A stretch of DNA of 35,460 bases from Bacteroidia bacterium (lineage in GTDB: Bacteria > Bacteroidota > Bacteroidia > NS11-12g > UBA955): positions 1-35,460 of the forward strand of contig JANWHK010000076.1 in NCBI GenBank assembly GCA_025450395.1, read 5' to 3'. Made by a program: the position numbers and the translations under genes. Numbering within the stretch: the first letter of the stretch is position 1; every line of letters begins with the position of its first letter. The notes under the pieces were generated by a model, which saw only the letters and a list, made by a program, of their open reading frames with translations, did not search any database and had not been told where the DNA came from. This document shows, in pieces, positions 8,491-17,152 of this stretch.

Positions 8491-8505
8491 TAGGTTTTAT
8501 TTTTG
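8476..8505 (+). promoter_or_regulatory. -33/-7 promoter of the DUF1573 lipoprotein gene
   Basis: TTG (8476-8478), a 19-nt spacer, then TATTTTTG (8498-8505). It overlaps the last codons of nusB, giving the downstream genes an internal promoter. Confidence 0.6.
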
Positions 8506-8535
8506 CATCCTAAATTCGAATCACGATTTAAAACA

Positions 8536-9042
8536 ATGAGAAATATTATCATCTTATCAGTCATCGCAGTATTATGTTCCTGCAACCAGGCCTCGTCGTC
8601 CCAGGACTCCGGGTCTGACACCAATGCCACAACAACTGACAATGCCTCGGATGTTCCGGTGGAAATGATAGAGAATCCATCTACCGCTGCAGATCCAAAG
8701 GCGTTACCGGGAGAGATGCCGGAAATGACCTTTAAAACCAAGGATCACGATTTCGGTGATATTGTAGAGAACCAGGATGTTGAAACCACGTATGAATTTA
8801 CAAATACAGGAAAAGCGGATTTGCTGATCAGTGATTGCAGGGCTTCCTGTGGCTGTACAGTGCCTGACTGGCCAAAAACACCTATTAAACCCGGACAAAA
8901 AGGGGTGATTAAGGTAAGGTTTAACAGTGCTGGAAAGGCAGGTGTCAACAACAAGATAGTGACAGTTGTATCCAATACAAAAGAAGGAAATACCGAACTG
9001 AAATTCAGGGCTAATGTTCAGGCGGCTAAACCACAAGAATAA
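8536..9042 (+). CDS. DUF1573 lipoprotein
   Basis: This 168-residue lipoprotein has the signal MRNIIILSVIAVLCSC with the lipobox Cys at 16, then a Ser/Asp/Thr-rich linker (17-50). A DUF1573 immunoglobulin-like domain follows (about 65-165), with the family hallmarks DHDFGDIVENQ, EFTNTGKADLLI, the SCGCTVPDWPKTPIKPGQKG block and the GKAGVNNKIVTVVSN strand. The domain is common in exported Bacteroidota proteins; its role is not established. The start at 8536 is set by the signal peptide, not the ATG at 8503, which lies within the -7 element. yajC follows 2 nt after the stop. Confidence 0.88.
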   Translation: MRNIIILSVIAVLCSCNQASSSQDSGSDTNATTTDNASDVPVEMIENPSTAADPKALPGEMPEMTFKTKDHDFGDIVENQDVETTYEFTNTGKADLLISDCRASCGCTVPDWPKTPIKPGQKGVIKVRFNSAGKAGVNNKIVTVVSNTKEGNTELKFRANVQAAKPQE

Positions 9043-9044
9043 CA

Positions 9045-9374
9045 ATGAATAACTTAAATATAATTTTACAGGCAGCTGGAGGATCAGGTGGTTCTTCACA
9101 GTTCCTGATCATGATGGGCTTAATGTTGGTAGTCATGTACTTTTTTATGATACGCCCACAGCAAAAAAAGGTGAAGTCACAAAAACTGTTTATCGAAGGA
9201 TTGAAAAAAGGAGACTTGATAATCACCACAGGTGGTATTCATGGTAAGGTTGTCAATTTAGATGGCACTACCATCGTAATAGATTCAGAAGGTACAAGGT
9301 TGAAGATTGAAAAATCTGCAGTATCTTCAGAATTGAGTGCTCCACTGAACAAGGCTGCTGAAGCAACTAAGTAA
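9045..9374 (+). CDS. yajC: Preprotein translocase subunit YajC
   Basis: YajC is the small subunit that associates with SecDF and the SecYEG translocon in the inner membrane. The 109-residue protein has one membrane helix (QFLIMMGLMLVVMYFFMIRP, about 20-39) followed by the classic RPQQKKVK and a cytoplasmic domain with LKKGDLIITTGGIHGKVV. Length is typical. It is 2 nt after the DUF1573 stop and 6 nt before coaE, so it is clearly within the operon. Confidence 0.95.
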   Translation: MNNLNIILQAAGGSGGSSQFLIMMGLMLVVMYFFMIRPQQKKVKSQKLFIEGLKKGDLIITTGGIHGKVVNLDGTTIVIDSEGTRLKIEKSAVSSELSAPLNKAAEATK

Positions 9375-9380
9375 ATACTT

Positions 9381-9977
9381 ATGCTCAAACTGGGTATAAC
9401 CGGTGGTATAGGCAGTGGAAAATCTACTGTTTGTGGGATATTTGCGCGCATGGGAGTGCCGGTTTATAACGCGGATGAAAGGGCAAAATGGCTGGTGGAT
9501 CACCACCCGTCCATGCAACAAGCCATCAGTGATGTCTTTGGTGAAAAGTCTTTTGAAAATGGTAAATACAATCGGGAGTATATCGCTTCCATCGTTTTTA
9601 AGGACAAAACCATGCTGGAGAAACTTAACAGTATCATTCATCCTGTAGTATTACAGGACTGGGAGGAGTTCTGCATTGAACACAAGTCTGATACCTATGT
9701 AATCAAGGAAGCGGCCATCATGCTGGAGGCAGGTGGCAGGGATACAATTGATAAAATTGTACTTGTACATTCACCTGCGGAATTGCGGATACAAAGGTTG
9801 ATGGAACGGGATCAACTGGACCGGAAAGCCATTGAATTAAGAATGAACAGCCAGATGCCCGAAGAGGAAAAGATGAAACTCGCGGATTATATCATTTACA
9901 ATGACAATGAACATTCACTCATCGAGCAGGTGCAGAATTTACATCAATTGATGGTAAGTAGTGCATGGATGTCGTGA
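9381..9977 (+). CDS. coaE: Dephospho-CoA kinase
   Basis: CoaE phosphorylates the 3'-OH of dephospho-CoA, the last step of coenzyme A synthesis. The 198-residue enzyme has the P-loop GITGGIGSGKST (5-16), the substrate-binding YNADERAK segment, the HP motif in IIHPVV, and the lid/arginine region RIQRLMERDQL. It is the last gene of the nusB cluster. In several Bacteroidota I recall a YbbR/CdaR-like gene between yajC and coaE; here there are only 6 nt. Confidence 0.95.
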   Translation: MLKLGITGGIGSGKSTVCGIFARMGVPVYNADERAKWLVDHHPSMQQAISDVFGEKSFENGKYNREYIASIVFKDKTMLEKLNSIIHPVVLQDWEEFCIEHKSDTYVIKEAAIMLEAGGRDTIDKIVLVHSPAELRIQRLMERDQLDRKAIELRMNSQMPEEEKMKLADYIIYNDNEHSLIEQVQNLHQLMVSSAWMS

Positions 9978-9981
9978 GGAA

Positions 9982-10012
9982 TTTACGACATACGACATAC
10001 GATTTACGATGT
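9982..10012. repeat. Intergenic heptamer array B
   Basis: Starting 4 nt after the coaE stop, the sequence runs in 7-bp steps: GACATAC, GACATAC, GATTTAC, with partial units at both ends. On the minus strand the unit is GTANRTC, the unit of array F at 33594-33654. 28 of 29 positions match 33622-33650 in reverse complement. Confidence 0.8.
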
Positions 10013-10068
10013 GGGGAAAATGATAGGTAGAGTGAGCTCTGCCAAAATCCAAATTAAAAACATCTGCC

Positions 10069-10093
10069 CTTGTTGAGTCTCCTGACCAACAAG
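10069..10093. terminator. Hairpin between coaE and pdxJ
   Basis: CTTGTTG (10069-10075) pairs with CAACAAG (10087-10093), and GTC (10077-10079) with GAC (10084-10086), with one bulged A and a TCCT loop. On the minus strand a five-T run lies about 10 nt past the stem. It could end pdxJ transcription, weakly, or be a convergent terminator. Confidence 0.4.
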
Positions 10094-10119
10094 TCACGGA
10101 TAATTATATCAAACAAACC

Positions 10120-10147
10120 GATTACTGATTACCGTTTACTGATTACT
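10120..10147. repeat. Heptamer array C covering the pdxJ stop
   Basis: Four tandem 7-mers: GATTACT, GATTACC, GTTTACT, GATTACT. The pdxJ stop codon (10136-10138) lies inside, so the last codons of pdxJ (ending S-N-Q) are formed by the repeat. Confidence 0.8.
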
Positions 10148-10876
10148 TGTTCCCAACTGGTTCAAATACATCCTCACCGTATTAGCCATTCCAAACTCCA
10201 ATGCGTCACAAATCAAGGCATGTCCGATGCTGACTTCCAGCAAACCTGCAATATGTTCCTGAAAATATCTCAGGTTTTTTAAGTCAAGGTCATGGCCGGC
10301 ATTTAAGACCAGGCCCGCTTCAACAGCTTCCCTTGCAGTTTCAATGTATGGCCTGATGGCATTTTCCCTATCCTTATCGAAACCGGATGCATAACTTTCA
10401 GTGTACAGTTCTATGCGGTCGGTACCCGTAAGTACTGCGGATGCTATCATTCTTGGGTCCGGATTCAGGAAAATGCTGGTCCTGATATTCTGGCTTTTCA
10501 ACTCTGCAATAATATCTTTCAGGAATGGAAGTTGTTGCATCGTATCCCATCCATTGTTACTGGTCAGTACATCGGGGGCATCAGGTACAAGCGTCACCTG
10601 CTGCGGACGGATATCCAACACAAGATCCATAAACTCCCTGCTTGGATAACCCTCTATATTGAATTCAGTCTTGACTGTTTTCTTGAGGAGATACAGGTCT
10701 TCAAAACGGACATGCCGCTGGTCGGGACGCGGATGAACCGTGATGCCATCAGCACCATAACTTTCTATTTTTCTTGCATAATCTACGATGTCGGGATTAT
10801 TGCCACCCCTGGCATTCCTAATGGTAGCCAGTTTGTTGATGTTGACGCTTAGTTTTGTTCGGTTCAGAGAGCCCAT
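10136..10876 (-). CDS. pdxJ: Pyridoxine 5'-phosphate synthase
   Basis: PdxJ condenses 3-amino-2-oxopropyl phosphate with 1-deoxyxylulose 5-phosphate to form pyridoxine 5'-phosphate in the DXP-dependent vitamin B6 route. The 246-residue protein shows the hallmark N-terminus KLSVNINKLATIRNARGG, then GADGITVHPRPDQRHV, PQQVTLVPDAPD, IELYTESYA, and NAGHDLDLKNL near the C-terminus. It begins 13 nt inside the preceding gene (stop at 10864), so it is probably translationally coupled to the HhH outer-membrane protein. The C-terminal codons run into heptamer array C. SerC, which acts in the same route as well as in serine synthesis, is encoded at 30328. Confidence 0.95.
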   Translation of the reverse strand: MGSLNRTKLSVNINKLATIRNARGGNNPDIVDYARKIESYGADGITVHPRPDQRHVRFEDLYLLKKTVKTEFNIEGYPSREFMDLVLDIRPQQVTLVPDAPDVLTSNNGWDTMQQLPFLKDIIAELKSQNIRTSIFLNPDPRMIASAVLTGTDRIELYTESYASGFDKDRENAIRPYIETAREAVEAGLVLNAGHDLDLKNLRYFQEHIAGLLEVSIGHALICDALEFGMANTVRMYLNQLGTSNQ

Positions 10877-12903
10877 AAAAGTTGTATGCTGGTATCTGTT
10901 GTCTTGTTTGAATTGATCTTGTCCTGTCCGCTCCCTGAACTTTCTGTGTTTTCGTAGGAAGTGCGCGCAAATCTAAAACATAAATGAATATTTTTATTCA
11001 TTTTATATTTAACCAAAAGATAAAACCTCGTTCCCCTGTTCTGGAATGCAGGAACAGAAAAGGAATACATCACATCGTTTTCAAATGCGTACACACGACT
11101 GTTATAATCCTCCACATCAAAAAACATCAGACGACTTAGCAGTTTTACATTTTTAAACACCTGTACCTGCAGGTCCTGCAACATCAGCATGCCATTCAAG
11201 GTCTTGCCGAATTGCCGCTGATACCATACATGTTCGATACGGCTTTTAAGGGTCATTGAGGTGTTGATTTTTATTTCGAGGTGGAATCTCAGCAATTGCC
11301 TCCTGTTTAGTTCAAGCCGGTTTATAATCTGTGTACCGGCCTCGTTTTTCTGTTTTTGTTCATTCCGGTACCTGACATACCAGCTGAAAAGCCTGCGTTT
11401 TGTAAACTGCAATTCAAGCATCATGTCGCTGCCGCGTGAGGGTGCATCTACCTGGTATCGCAACCAATTGAAATGGTATATATCCGCATAGGCATTGAGT
11501 TTGTAATTTTTAATTGGCGTGAATGAACAGGCCATATACAGGCCTTTTTCATTGTGGTTGTCCTGTGTTTCACCAAAGGCATTGGTAATGGAAGGAATAT
11601 AATACATGCTATAGTTCCTGTATAATAAACTAATGTCAAAATTTTTATCAAGAGAAGCGATGACCCCGTTGATAAAAGAAAAACTCTTGAGGTCCTGGTT
11701 CATGGCTGCTTCGCCAAAGAAAAGCAGGTTTTTGTGAAAAAGCTTATAGTCTGTTCCATAGTTTTGTATCGCCGATACATGGTTGTTGTATAACTGGTAT
11801 GACTTCTTTTCGTCCAATGATTGTTCACTCCCGTATTTTGTGTGTACCATGGTAAGTCCTATTTGTAATTTTCCTGATTTGAACTCTATGTTTGAGCCTG
11901 CAATGCGGCGTTTTAATATTCCTTTTTTTGACAATTCGGGGAGGTTCCTGTAATTCCCCGTATTCAAAAGACCGGTGAATCTACTTTCATTCATACTGTC
12001 TTCACTGGTCGTGGCGTCAATTTTTTTAAGTGAGTAAAACGCTGTAAGGTGTATACCTGCTGAGATTTTATAAATGAAACCTCCACCTCTGAGGAACTCA
12101 TTTTCATTCATTGCCCTATTCGGTCTCAAACCATTCTGCCGACGCATGACGTCCAATACAAAGGCTGATTTCCCAAAAGTGAGACCACTGCCAAAACACA
12201 GACCCTGGCCGAAAGCTGCCTGGAAATCGCCGATCAATAATTGCCTGATTTTTCCCGTAGACAAGAATTGCAGGTAAGATGAAAAAAAGGAATTCCTCAG
12301 ATTTTCGCCATCATCTTTTTCTGTATTAAAACCGAAAGACAAGTTCTTGCCCATTGAGGCTTTATAACGTACCACATGGCGGTATGGACTTCCGCGGAAG
12401 GCATTCCTGTCGGAGTCCGGCAACTTATAGCCTACTGACTTTTCCAGTCTTCTTTGGGACAAATATGCGACTTCATGATGGTAATTTTTCCTGAATGATT
12501 GATAGTTCAGGTCGGATAATTCCAGGTTTTCAAGTATATTGATATAGGGTTTGATTGTCAGAATAAAATCAGGCTCAAATCCCGCAATGACCTGGAGTTC
12601 ATAAATAGAGGTGAGCTTGCCGTATAATTGCCGGTGCAGCAAGAGGGCCTGTATATGTTCAGGGGTCAGTTGTGATATTCTTGAAAGTTCTTCCTGTACT
12701 GCCATGTTCAGGTTTATTGGGTGCCTGACCAGGTATTCCAACTGCTCGGAGAGGTCGGTGTAATCCGAATTGCTTTCAGTATTTTCAACATATTTTTCGA
12801 GGGTTTCCTTGGCTATTTCAAGTTCACTGTCCTGCGCCGTGACTGCCATAGGACCCATCAATAAATACAGGCATATTATCAGGGCCCTATTTGCCGATCT
12901 CAT
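10864..12903 (-). CDS. Outer-membrane protein with N-terminal ComEA-like HhH domain
   Basis: This 679-residue protein has a signal peptide, MRSANRALIICLYLLMGPMA, with cleavage near TAQ-D. Residues of about 60-118 form a ComEA-type helix-hairpin-helix region: PINLNMAVQEELSRISQL, then HRQLYGKLTSIYELQVIAGF. The remaining 550 or so residues alternate aromatic and polar residues in short strands (YHHEVAYLSQRRLEK, RHVVRYKASMG, NLSFGFNTEKD), as in a large outer-membrane beta-barrel. Genes of this build recur in Bacteroidota as HhH-domain proteins of unknown role; by analogy with ComEA a DNA-binding or uptake role is possible but not shown. The start at 12903 overlaps the upstream gene by 17 nt and fits the signal peptide; the longer ORF reading to 13122 only crosses that gene. 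Confidence 0.82.
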   Translation of the reverse strand: MRSANRALIICLYLLMGPMAVTAQDSELEIAKETLEKYVENTESNSDYTDLSEQLEYLVRHPINLNMAVQEELSRISQLTPEHIQALLLHRQLYGKLTSIYELQVIAGFEPDFILTIKPYINILENLELSDLNYQSFRKNYHHEVAYLSQRRLEKSVGYKLPDSDRNAFRGSPYRHVVRYKASMGKNLSFGFNTEKDDGENLRNSFFSSYLQFLSTGKIRQLLIGDFQAAFGQGLCFGSGLTFGKSAFVLDVMRRQNGLRPNRAMNENEFLRGGGFIYKISAGIHLTAFYSLKKIDATTSEDSMNESRFTGLLNTGNYRNLPELSKKGILKRRIAGSNIEFKSGKLQIGLTMVHTKYGSEQSLDEKKSYQLYNNHVSAIQNYGTDYKLFHKNLLFFGEAAMNQDLKSFSFINGVIASLDKNFDISLLYRNYSMYYIPSITNAFGETQDNHNEKGLYMACSFTPIKNYKLNAYADIYHFNWLRYQVDAPSRGSDMMLELQFTKRRLFSWYVRYRNEQKQKNEAGTQIINRLELNRRQLLRFHLEIKINTSMTLKSRIEHVWYQRQFGKTLNGMLMLQDLQVQVFKNVKLLSRLMFFDVEDYNSRVYAFENDVMYSFSVPAFQNRGTRFYLLVKYKMNKNIHLCFRFARTSYENTESSGSGQDKINSNKTTDTSIQLLWAL

Positions 12904-13699
12904 ATATAAATGACAGGTTATTGGAGCTGCCAGCGGCCTGCATAAGTGAAGAAGCATAAGCGATGGTATAGTGCTTATGTTTAAAACCAATACCAAAAGT
13001 ACACTGTGGCTGCAGGCTTGAAAAGCCGATGCAAAAATGAAATTTTGGGTTGAGTTGGTACTGGCAGGCGAGTTTGATATTGGTCCTGAATGTACGGCTC
13101 TTCTCAGCCTCACAAACGACACTTATTTTCTTGTTGATTTTGTAAAGTAAACCCATGCGGAAAGTCCTTTGTAAATGTTCACCAGGGCAATCCTTGAATC
13201 TGGCCGCAAATGGATTGAAGACAAAAAAAGATGAACTCAATTTATTGGTGATATTGGCTACAAGTGAAAATTCAATGGTGATAACAGAGGCTCTGCCATA
13301 AGTGCGGATATTGTAATGATGGTAATTGGCGCCTATTCCAAAACCGGATTGTTTACTTGTAGCATGCGCAAAACTGAAGCCAATGGTCCGGTCACTCAGT
13401 ATATTGTTGCCATCTGAAAGCAGCTTGAAGCCATATGCTATTTTTTTAAAAGGTAAAACTGCGCATATTGCTACCTGGTTGACATCCTTCAGGGCATAGC
13501 GATTGGTAAAGGAAAATCCTATGCCTGGTTTTTTCATCTCCGTCATCAGTGCACAATTATTTGCCGGACTGAATACATCTGCAAGCATCAATCCGGAGCC
13601 ACCCATGGATAAAGCCCTTGCCCCGGCCGGCGGATAATAGCCGATACCGAACACTTGACTGATTGAGAGGCACACGCATATCAACACTTTTTTCTTCAT
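12887..13699 (-). CDS. PorV/PorQ-like outer-membrane beta-barrel protein
   Basis: This 270-residue protein has the signal peptide MKKKVLICVCLSISQVFGIG. The mature N-terminus GYYPPAGARALSMGGSGLML with FSPANNCALM resembles the FadL/PorV-like family, where a small-residue run and a D/N-P-A motif fold into the barrel lumen. Strand-like stretches continue to the end, with alternating aromatic residues (GIGFSFTNRY, FGIGANYHHYNI, KFHFCIGFSSLQ). It is first in the unit with the HhH outer-membrane protein (17-bp overlap) and pdxJ. The two membrane proteins may act together. Exact function is unknown. Confidence 0.7.
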   Translation of the reverse strand: MKKKVLICVCLSISQVFGIGYYPPAGARALSMGGSGLMLADVFSPANNCALMTEMKKPGIGFSFTNRYALKDVNQVAICAVLPFKKIAYGFKLLSDGNNILSDRTIGFSFAHATSKQSGFGIGANYHHYNIRTYGRASVITIEFSLVANITNKLSSSFFVFNPFAARFKDCPGEHLQRTFRMGLLYKINKKISVVCEAEKSRTFRTNIKLACQYQLNPKFHFCIGFSSLQPQCTFGIGFKHKHYTIAYASSLMQAAGSSNNLSFIYEIGK

Positions 13700-13835
13700 G
13701 GAGGTTTGCGTACAATGTTAATATGCATTGCATTTCACAGCCGGGTCCGATTGATAGTTGGTACAGGTTGTTTAACAAATGGTATGGTTTAGTAAGCGCG
13801 AACTATAGTCAGGGATTAAATAATTTATAATTATG

Positions 13836-13865
13836 TTGCAAAATACCATAAACCATTTAATTTTG
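13836..13865 (+). promoter_or_regulatory. -33/-7 promoter of the KtrA-like gene
   Basis: TTG (13836-13838), a 19-nt spacer, then TAATTTTG (13858-13865), with only 5 nt between the box and the ATG. TAAACCAT (13849-13856), within the spacer, is an inverted match to ATGGTTTA at 13784-13791, a possible operator pair. Confidence 0.65.
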
Positions 13866-13870
13866 CCTCA

Positions 13871-14566
13871 ATGATAAAAGCAAAGTTTGCAGTGATAGGC
13901 CTGGGCCGATTTGGTGGTAAAATCGCACGGCAGTTGGCCAGGCGTGGTGCTGAAGTGGTAGCGATAGATGACAATGAGGATAAGGTGGAATTGTTGAAGG
14001 AAGATGTAGCGATGGCGATTACAATGGATGCCACTGAAATGAATGCACTTAAAAGTTTTAAGATTGAGGAGATGGATGCGGTGGTGGTGGCCATAGGCGA
14101 GAATTTTGAAGCGCTGATGCTCACGGTCGTCAACCTGCTTGACCTCAAGATCAAGCGTATCATTGCCAGGGCTGGGTCGCCGCACCAGAAAATGATTCTT
14201 GAGAAACTTGGCGTTACCGAAATACTGTCCCCGGAGGAAGAGGTAGGTATCATCGTTGCGGAAAGGCTGGTCCATCCAAGTGTGAAAACCTTCCTGCAGT
14301 TACCCGATGGTTATGAGATTGCTGAAATTGAGGCACCAAAGGGCATTATCAACATGACCATTGACAAGATCGAATTCGATGTCAAGTACAATTTAACCCT
14401 GATCACCATCAAGCGCTTATATGAAGTGGATAAAAGGGGAACTGTGGAGTATGAGAGGCATTTGTTAGGTGTGGTGCAATCCAATACTGTTATCTATGTG
14501 AATGACGAGATTATTATCATGGGCAAGGAGATTGATATTGAACGTTTTATTGAGTTGAACAAATAA
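13871..14566 (+). CDS. TrkA/KtrA-family potassium channel regulator (RCK protein)
   Basis: This 231-residue cytosolic protein is the nucleotide-binding regulator of a Trk/Ktr potassium uptake system. The Rossmann RCK_N domain (1-135) has the dinucleotide loop VIGLGRFGGKIA (8-19), an acidic residue run AIDDNEDK closing strand 2, and the DAT and AIGENFEALMLTV motifs. An RCK_C domain follows (about 140-225, from PDGYEIAEIEAPKGI). Length matches KtrA (about 220) rather than duplicated TrkA (about 450). No membrane subunit (KtrB/TrkH) is next to it: lon follows. The promoter ends 5 nt before the ATG, so the message may be leaderless. Confidence 0.9.
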   Translation: MIKAKFAVIGLGRFGGKIARQLARRGAEVVAIDDNEDKVELLKEDVAMAITMDATEMNALKSFKIEEMDAVVVAIGENFEALMLTVVNLLDLKIKRIIARAGSPHQKMILEKLGVTEILSPEEEVGIIVAERLVHPSVKTFLQLPDGYEIAEIEAPKGIINMTIDKIEFDVKYNLTLITIKRLYEVDKRGTVEYERHLLGVVQSNTVIYVNDEIIIMGKEIDIERFIELNK

Positions 14567-14632
14567 CAGGAAATTCCCCTTCCCGCCCAATTTACTGATA
14601 CCTATTACTTTTTTATTTCACGCATTTTGTCA

Positions 14633-14640
14633 TATATTTG
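14633..14640 (+). promoter_or_regulatory. -7 element of lon
   Basis: TATATTTG is an exact TAnnTTTG match, with about 40 nt to the lon ATG. No convincing -33 TTTG at the normal distance, and no obvious heat-shock operator (CIRCE-type) sequence was seen in the 5' region. Confidence 0.5.
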
Positions 14641-14680
14641 TCTCGTGGTACACCAATTGATTATTTGAAAGTGTTATAGT

Positions 14681-17152
14681 ATGAATTTTAATAAAAAAAT
14701 ATTTGGGAGCCATATAGAGTCTGAAGATTCTGAAGGGGGGGACCTGTTCCCGCTTTTCTCGCAGCAGGAAGAAAAAGAAAGCAACCGTCAAATGGTGCCG
14801 GACAGTCTGCCAATATTACCGATTCGGAATACAGTCTTATTTCCCGGCGTTGTATTTCCAATCACGGTAGGCAGGGATAAGTCTATCAAGCTGATAAAAG
14901 ATGCCAACAAGGGTGATAAGATCATTGGTGTATTTGCACAGATCAATCCTGAAACAGAGGAGCCAACCATCACCGATCTTAATTCCATTGGAACCATGGC
15001 ACAGATCATCAAGATTCTGCGCATGCCCGATGGTAACACCACTGCCATTATACAGGGTAAACGCAAGATAAGACTGGGGGATGAGATATTTTCAGAACCA
15101 TATTTGCGGGCCAATGTGAAGGCCATAGAGATGGAGGATGAAAAACCTGACAAGGAATTAAAAGCCCTCATCAGCAGTATCAAGGATACCGCTACAGAGA
15201 ACATTGAACTGTCCCCGAATATTCCGTCTGAGGCTAACTTTGCCTTAAGGAATATAGACAGTGATAATTTCCTTGTGAGTTTTATTGCTTCCAACCTGAA
15301 TATCTCGCTGGTCGAAAAACAGGATATACTGAATTCAAATACGCTGAAAGAGCGTGCCGGACTTGTGTTTGAACACCTTATACGTGAAAACCAGATGCTG
15401 AAGCTGAAGGACCAGATACAGAGCAAGGTGAAGGTGGATATTGATAAACAACAGAAGGAATATTTCCTGCAACAGCAGATCAGGGCCATACAGGAAGAAC
15501 TGGGCCATGAAAGTCCTGACAGGGAAATACAAAGCCTTAGGGAAAGGGGAGCAACGAAAAAATGGTCGAAGGAAACAGGAGAAGCCTTTAACAAGGAGCT
15601 GGATAAGCTTTTGAGGATCAATCCTGCCAGCCCGGATTATTCGGTCAGCCTTAATTATGCGCAAACGCTTCTGGAATTGCCATGGAACGATTTTACAAAG
15701 GATAATCTCGATATTGTAAAAGCACAGAAAGTGCTTGATGCAGACCATTTCGGTCTTGAAAAGGTAAAACAGCGCATTCTTGAATACCTCGCGGTAATCA
15801 AATTAAAGGGAGACCTGAAAAGTCCGATTATATGTCTTTATGGCCCTCCCGGTGTAGGCAAGACTTCCCTTGGCAAAAGTATAGCCAGGGCGCTCGGCAG
15901 GAAATATGTGAGGGTTTCCCTCGGCGGACTGCACGATGAGTCGGAGATCAGGGGACACCGTAAAACCTATATAGGCGCTATGCCCGGAAGGATTATCCAG
16001 AACCTGAAAAAGGTAAAATCCGGCAACCCGGTATTTGTATTGGATGAAATAGATAAGGTAGGTAATGATTTCAGGGGCGACCCTTCGTCCGCCTTGCTGG
16101 AAGTGCTGGATCCCGAACAGAATACAACATTTCACGACAATTACCTGGAACTGGATTACGATCTGAGCAAGGTAATGTTCATTGCCACCGCCAATTCCCT
16201 TGACAGCATACAGCCAGCCCTGCTTGACAGGATGGAAGTCATCGAACTGAGCGGTTATACAGTGGAAGAAAAAATCCAGATAGCACAGAAATACCTGGTG
16301 CCTAAACAGCGCAGCATGCATGGTCTGAAGGCCAGCCAGTTCAAGTTAAAGGACAAGGTACTGGAAACTATTGTCGAAGAGTATACAAGGGAGAGCGGAG
16401 TCAGGAACCTGGAAAAGAAAATTGCTTCACTGGTAAGGCACAATGCCATGCTAACTGCAAAGGAAACCAATACTACTCCGTCACTCAGCAAGGAGGATGT
16501 GCAGAAGATACTCGGCGTGGACAAGATGGATAAGGAAATCTACCAGGATAACGATACTGCGGGCGTTGTAACGGGCCTTGCATGGAGTCCGGTAGGTGGA
16601 AGTATATTGTTTGTCGAAAGTACACTCACAAGGGGCAAGGGTAATTTAACCCTGACCGGTAAACTGGGTGATGTAATGAAGGAAAGCGCTACTACGGCCA
16701 TGACCTTCCTGAAAGCGAATGCCGATTACCTGGAAATTGATTACAGGACCTTCAACAATTGGGATGCACATATTCACTTTCCTGCGGGAGCAATTCCAAA
16801 GGATGGCCCAAGTGCGGGAATCACGATCTTGACTTCACTGGCTTCACTTTATACACAGCGCAAGGTAAAACCTTACCTGGCCATGACCGGTGAAATCACC
16901 CTGAGGGGAAGGGTATTGCCTGTAGGTGGAATCAAGGAAAAAATACTCGCAGCCAAGAGGTCGGGTATCAAGGAGGTTATCATGTGCCATGAAAACAAGA
17001 AGGATGTTGAAGATATTCCACAGCAATATTTGAAAGGTGTAAGTTTTCATTACGTGAAACACATGTTGGAGGTGCTGGATTTCGCCTTAATGGACGAGAA
17101 AGTAGCCAAACCTCTCAATTTAAAAATAGAAGAAGTCAAATCTCTTATATGA
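14681..17152 (+). CDS. lon: ATP-dependent Lon protease
   Basis: Lon degrades misfolded and regulatory proteins in the cytosol. The 823-residue protein has a roughly 40-residue acidic N-terminal extension ([20 protein letters not shown]), the Lon substrate-binding domain (about 45-250, opening [18 protein letters not shown]), a coiled coil, the AAA+ domain with Walker A GPPGVGKT (388-395) and Walker [10 protein letters not shown], and the protease domain with catalytic Ser711 (KDGPSAG) and Lys754 (GGIKEK). All key residues are present. The stop overlaps the start of the next gene (ATGA), which suggests translational coupling with the haem lipoprotein. Start by ATG; no Shine-Dalgarno. Confidence 0.98.
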   Translation: MNFNKKIFGSHIESEDSEGGDLFPLFSQQEEKESNRQMVPDSLPILPIRNTVLFPGVVFPITVGRDKSIKLIKDANKGDKIIGVFAQINPETEEPTITDLNSIGTMAQIIKILRMPDGNTTAIIQGKRKIRLGDEIFSEPYLRANVKAIEMEDEKPDKELKALISSIKDTATENIELSPNIPSEANFALRNIDSDNFLVSFIASNLNISLVEKQDILNSNTLKERAGLVFEHLIRENQMLKLKDQIQSKVKVDIDKQQKEYFLQQQIRAIQEELGHESPDREIQSLRERGATKKWSKETGEAFNKELDKLLRINPASPDYSVSLNYAQTLLELPWNDFTKDNLDIVKAQKVLDADHFGLEKVKQRILEYLAVIKLKGDLKSPIICLYGPPGVGKTSLGKSIARALGRKYVRVSLGGLHDESEIRGHRKTYIGAMPGRIIQNLKKVKSGNPVFVLDEIDKVGNDFRGDPSSALLEVLDPEQNTTFHDNYLELDYDLSKVMFIATANSLDSIQPALLDRMEVIELSGYTVEEKIQIAQKYLVPKQRSMHGLKASQFKLKDKVLETIVEEYTRESGVRNLEKKIASLVRHNAMLTAKETNTTPSLSKEDVQKILGVDKMDKEIYQDNDTAGVVTGLAWSPVGGSILFVESTLTRGKGNLTLTGKLGDVMKESATTAMTFLKANADYLEIDYRTFNNWDAHIHFPAGAIPKDGPSAGITILTSLASLYTQRKVKPYLAMTGEITLRGRVLPVGGIKEKILAAKRSGIKEVIMCHENKKDVEDIPQQYLKGVSFHYVKHMLEVLDFALMDEKVAKPLNLKIEEVKSLI

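Noticed and set aside
9381-9648. A second overlapping frame within coaE (9415-9648)
   Set aside because: coaE motifs are intact in its own frame; the alternative frame has no recognizable features.
12903-13122. Longer N-terminus for the HhH outer-membrane protein (ATG at 13122)
   Set aside because: The extra 73 codons lie within the upstream barrel gene in another frame, and a proper signal peptide begins at 12903.
14788-15621. 277-codon open frame on the minus strand opposite lon
   Set aside because: It is Ser/Ile/Leu-rich low-complexity sequence expected from antisense of a well-supported gene; lon has intact motifs on the plus strand.
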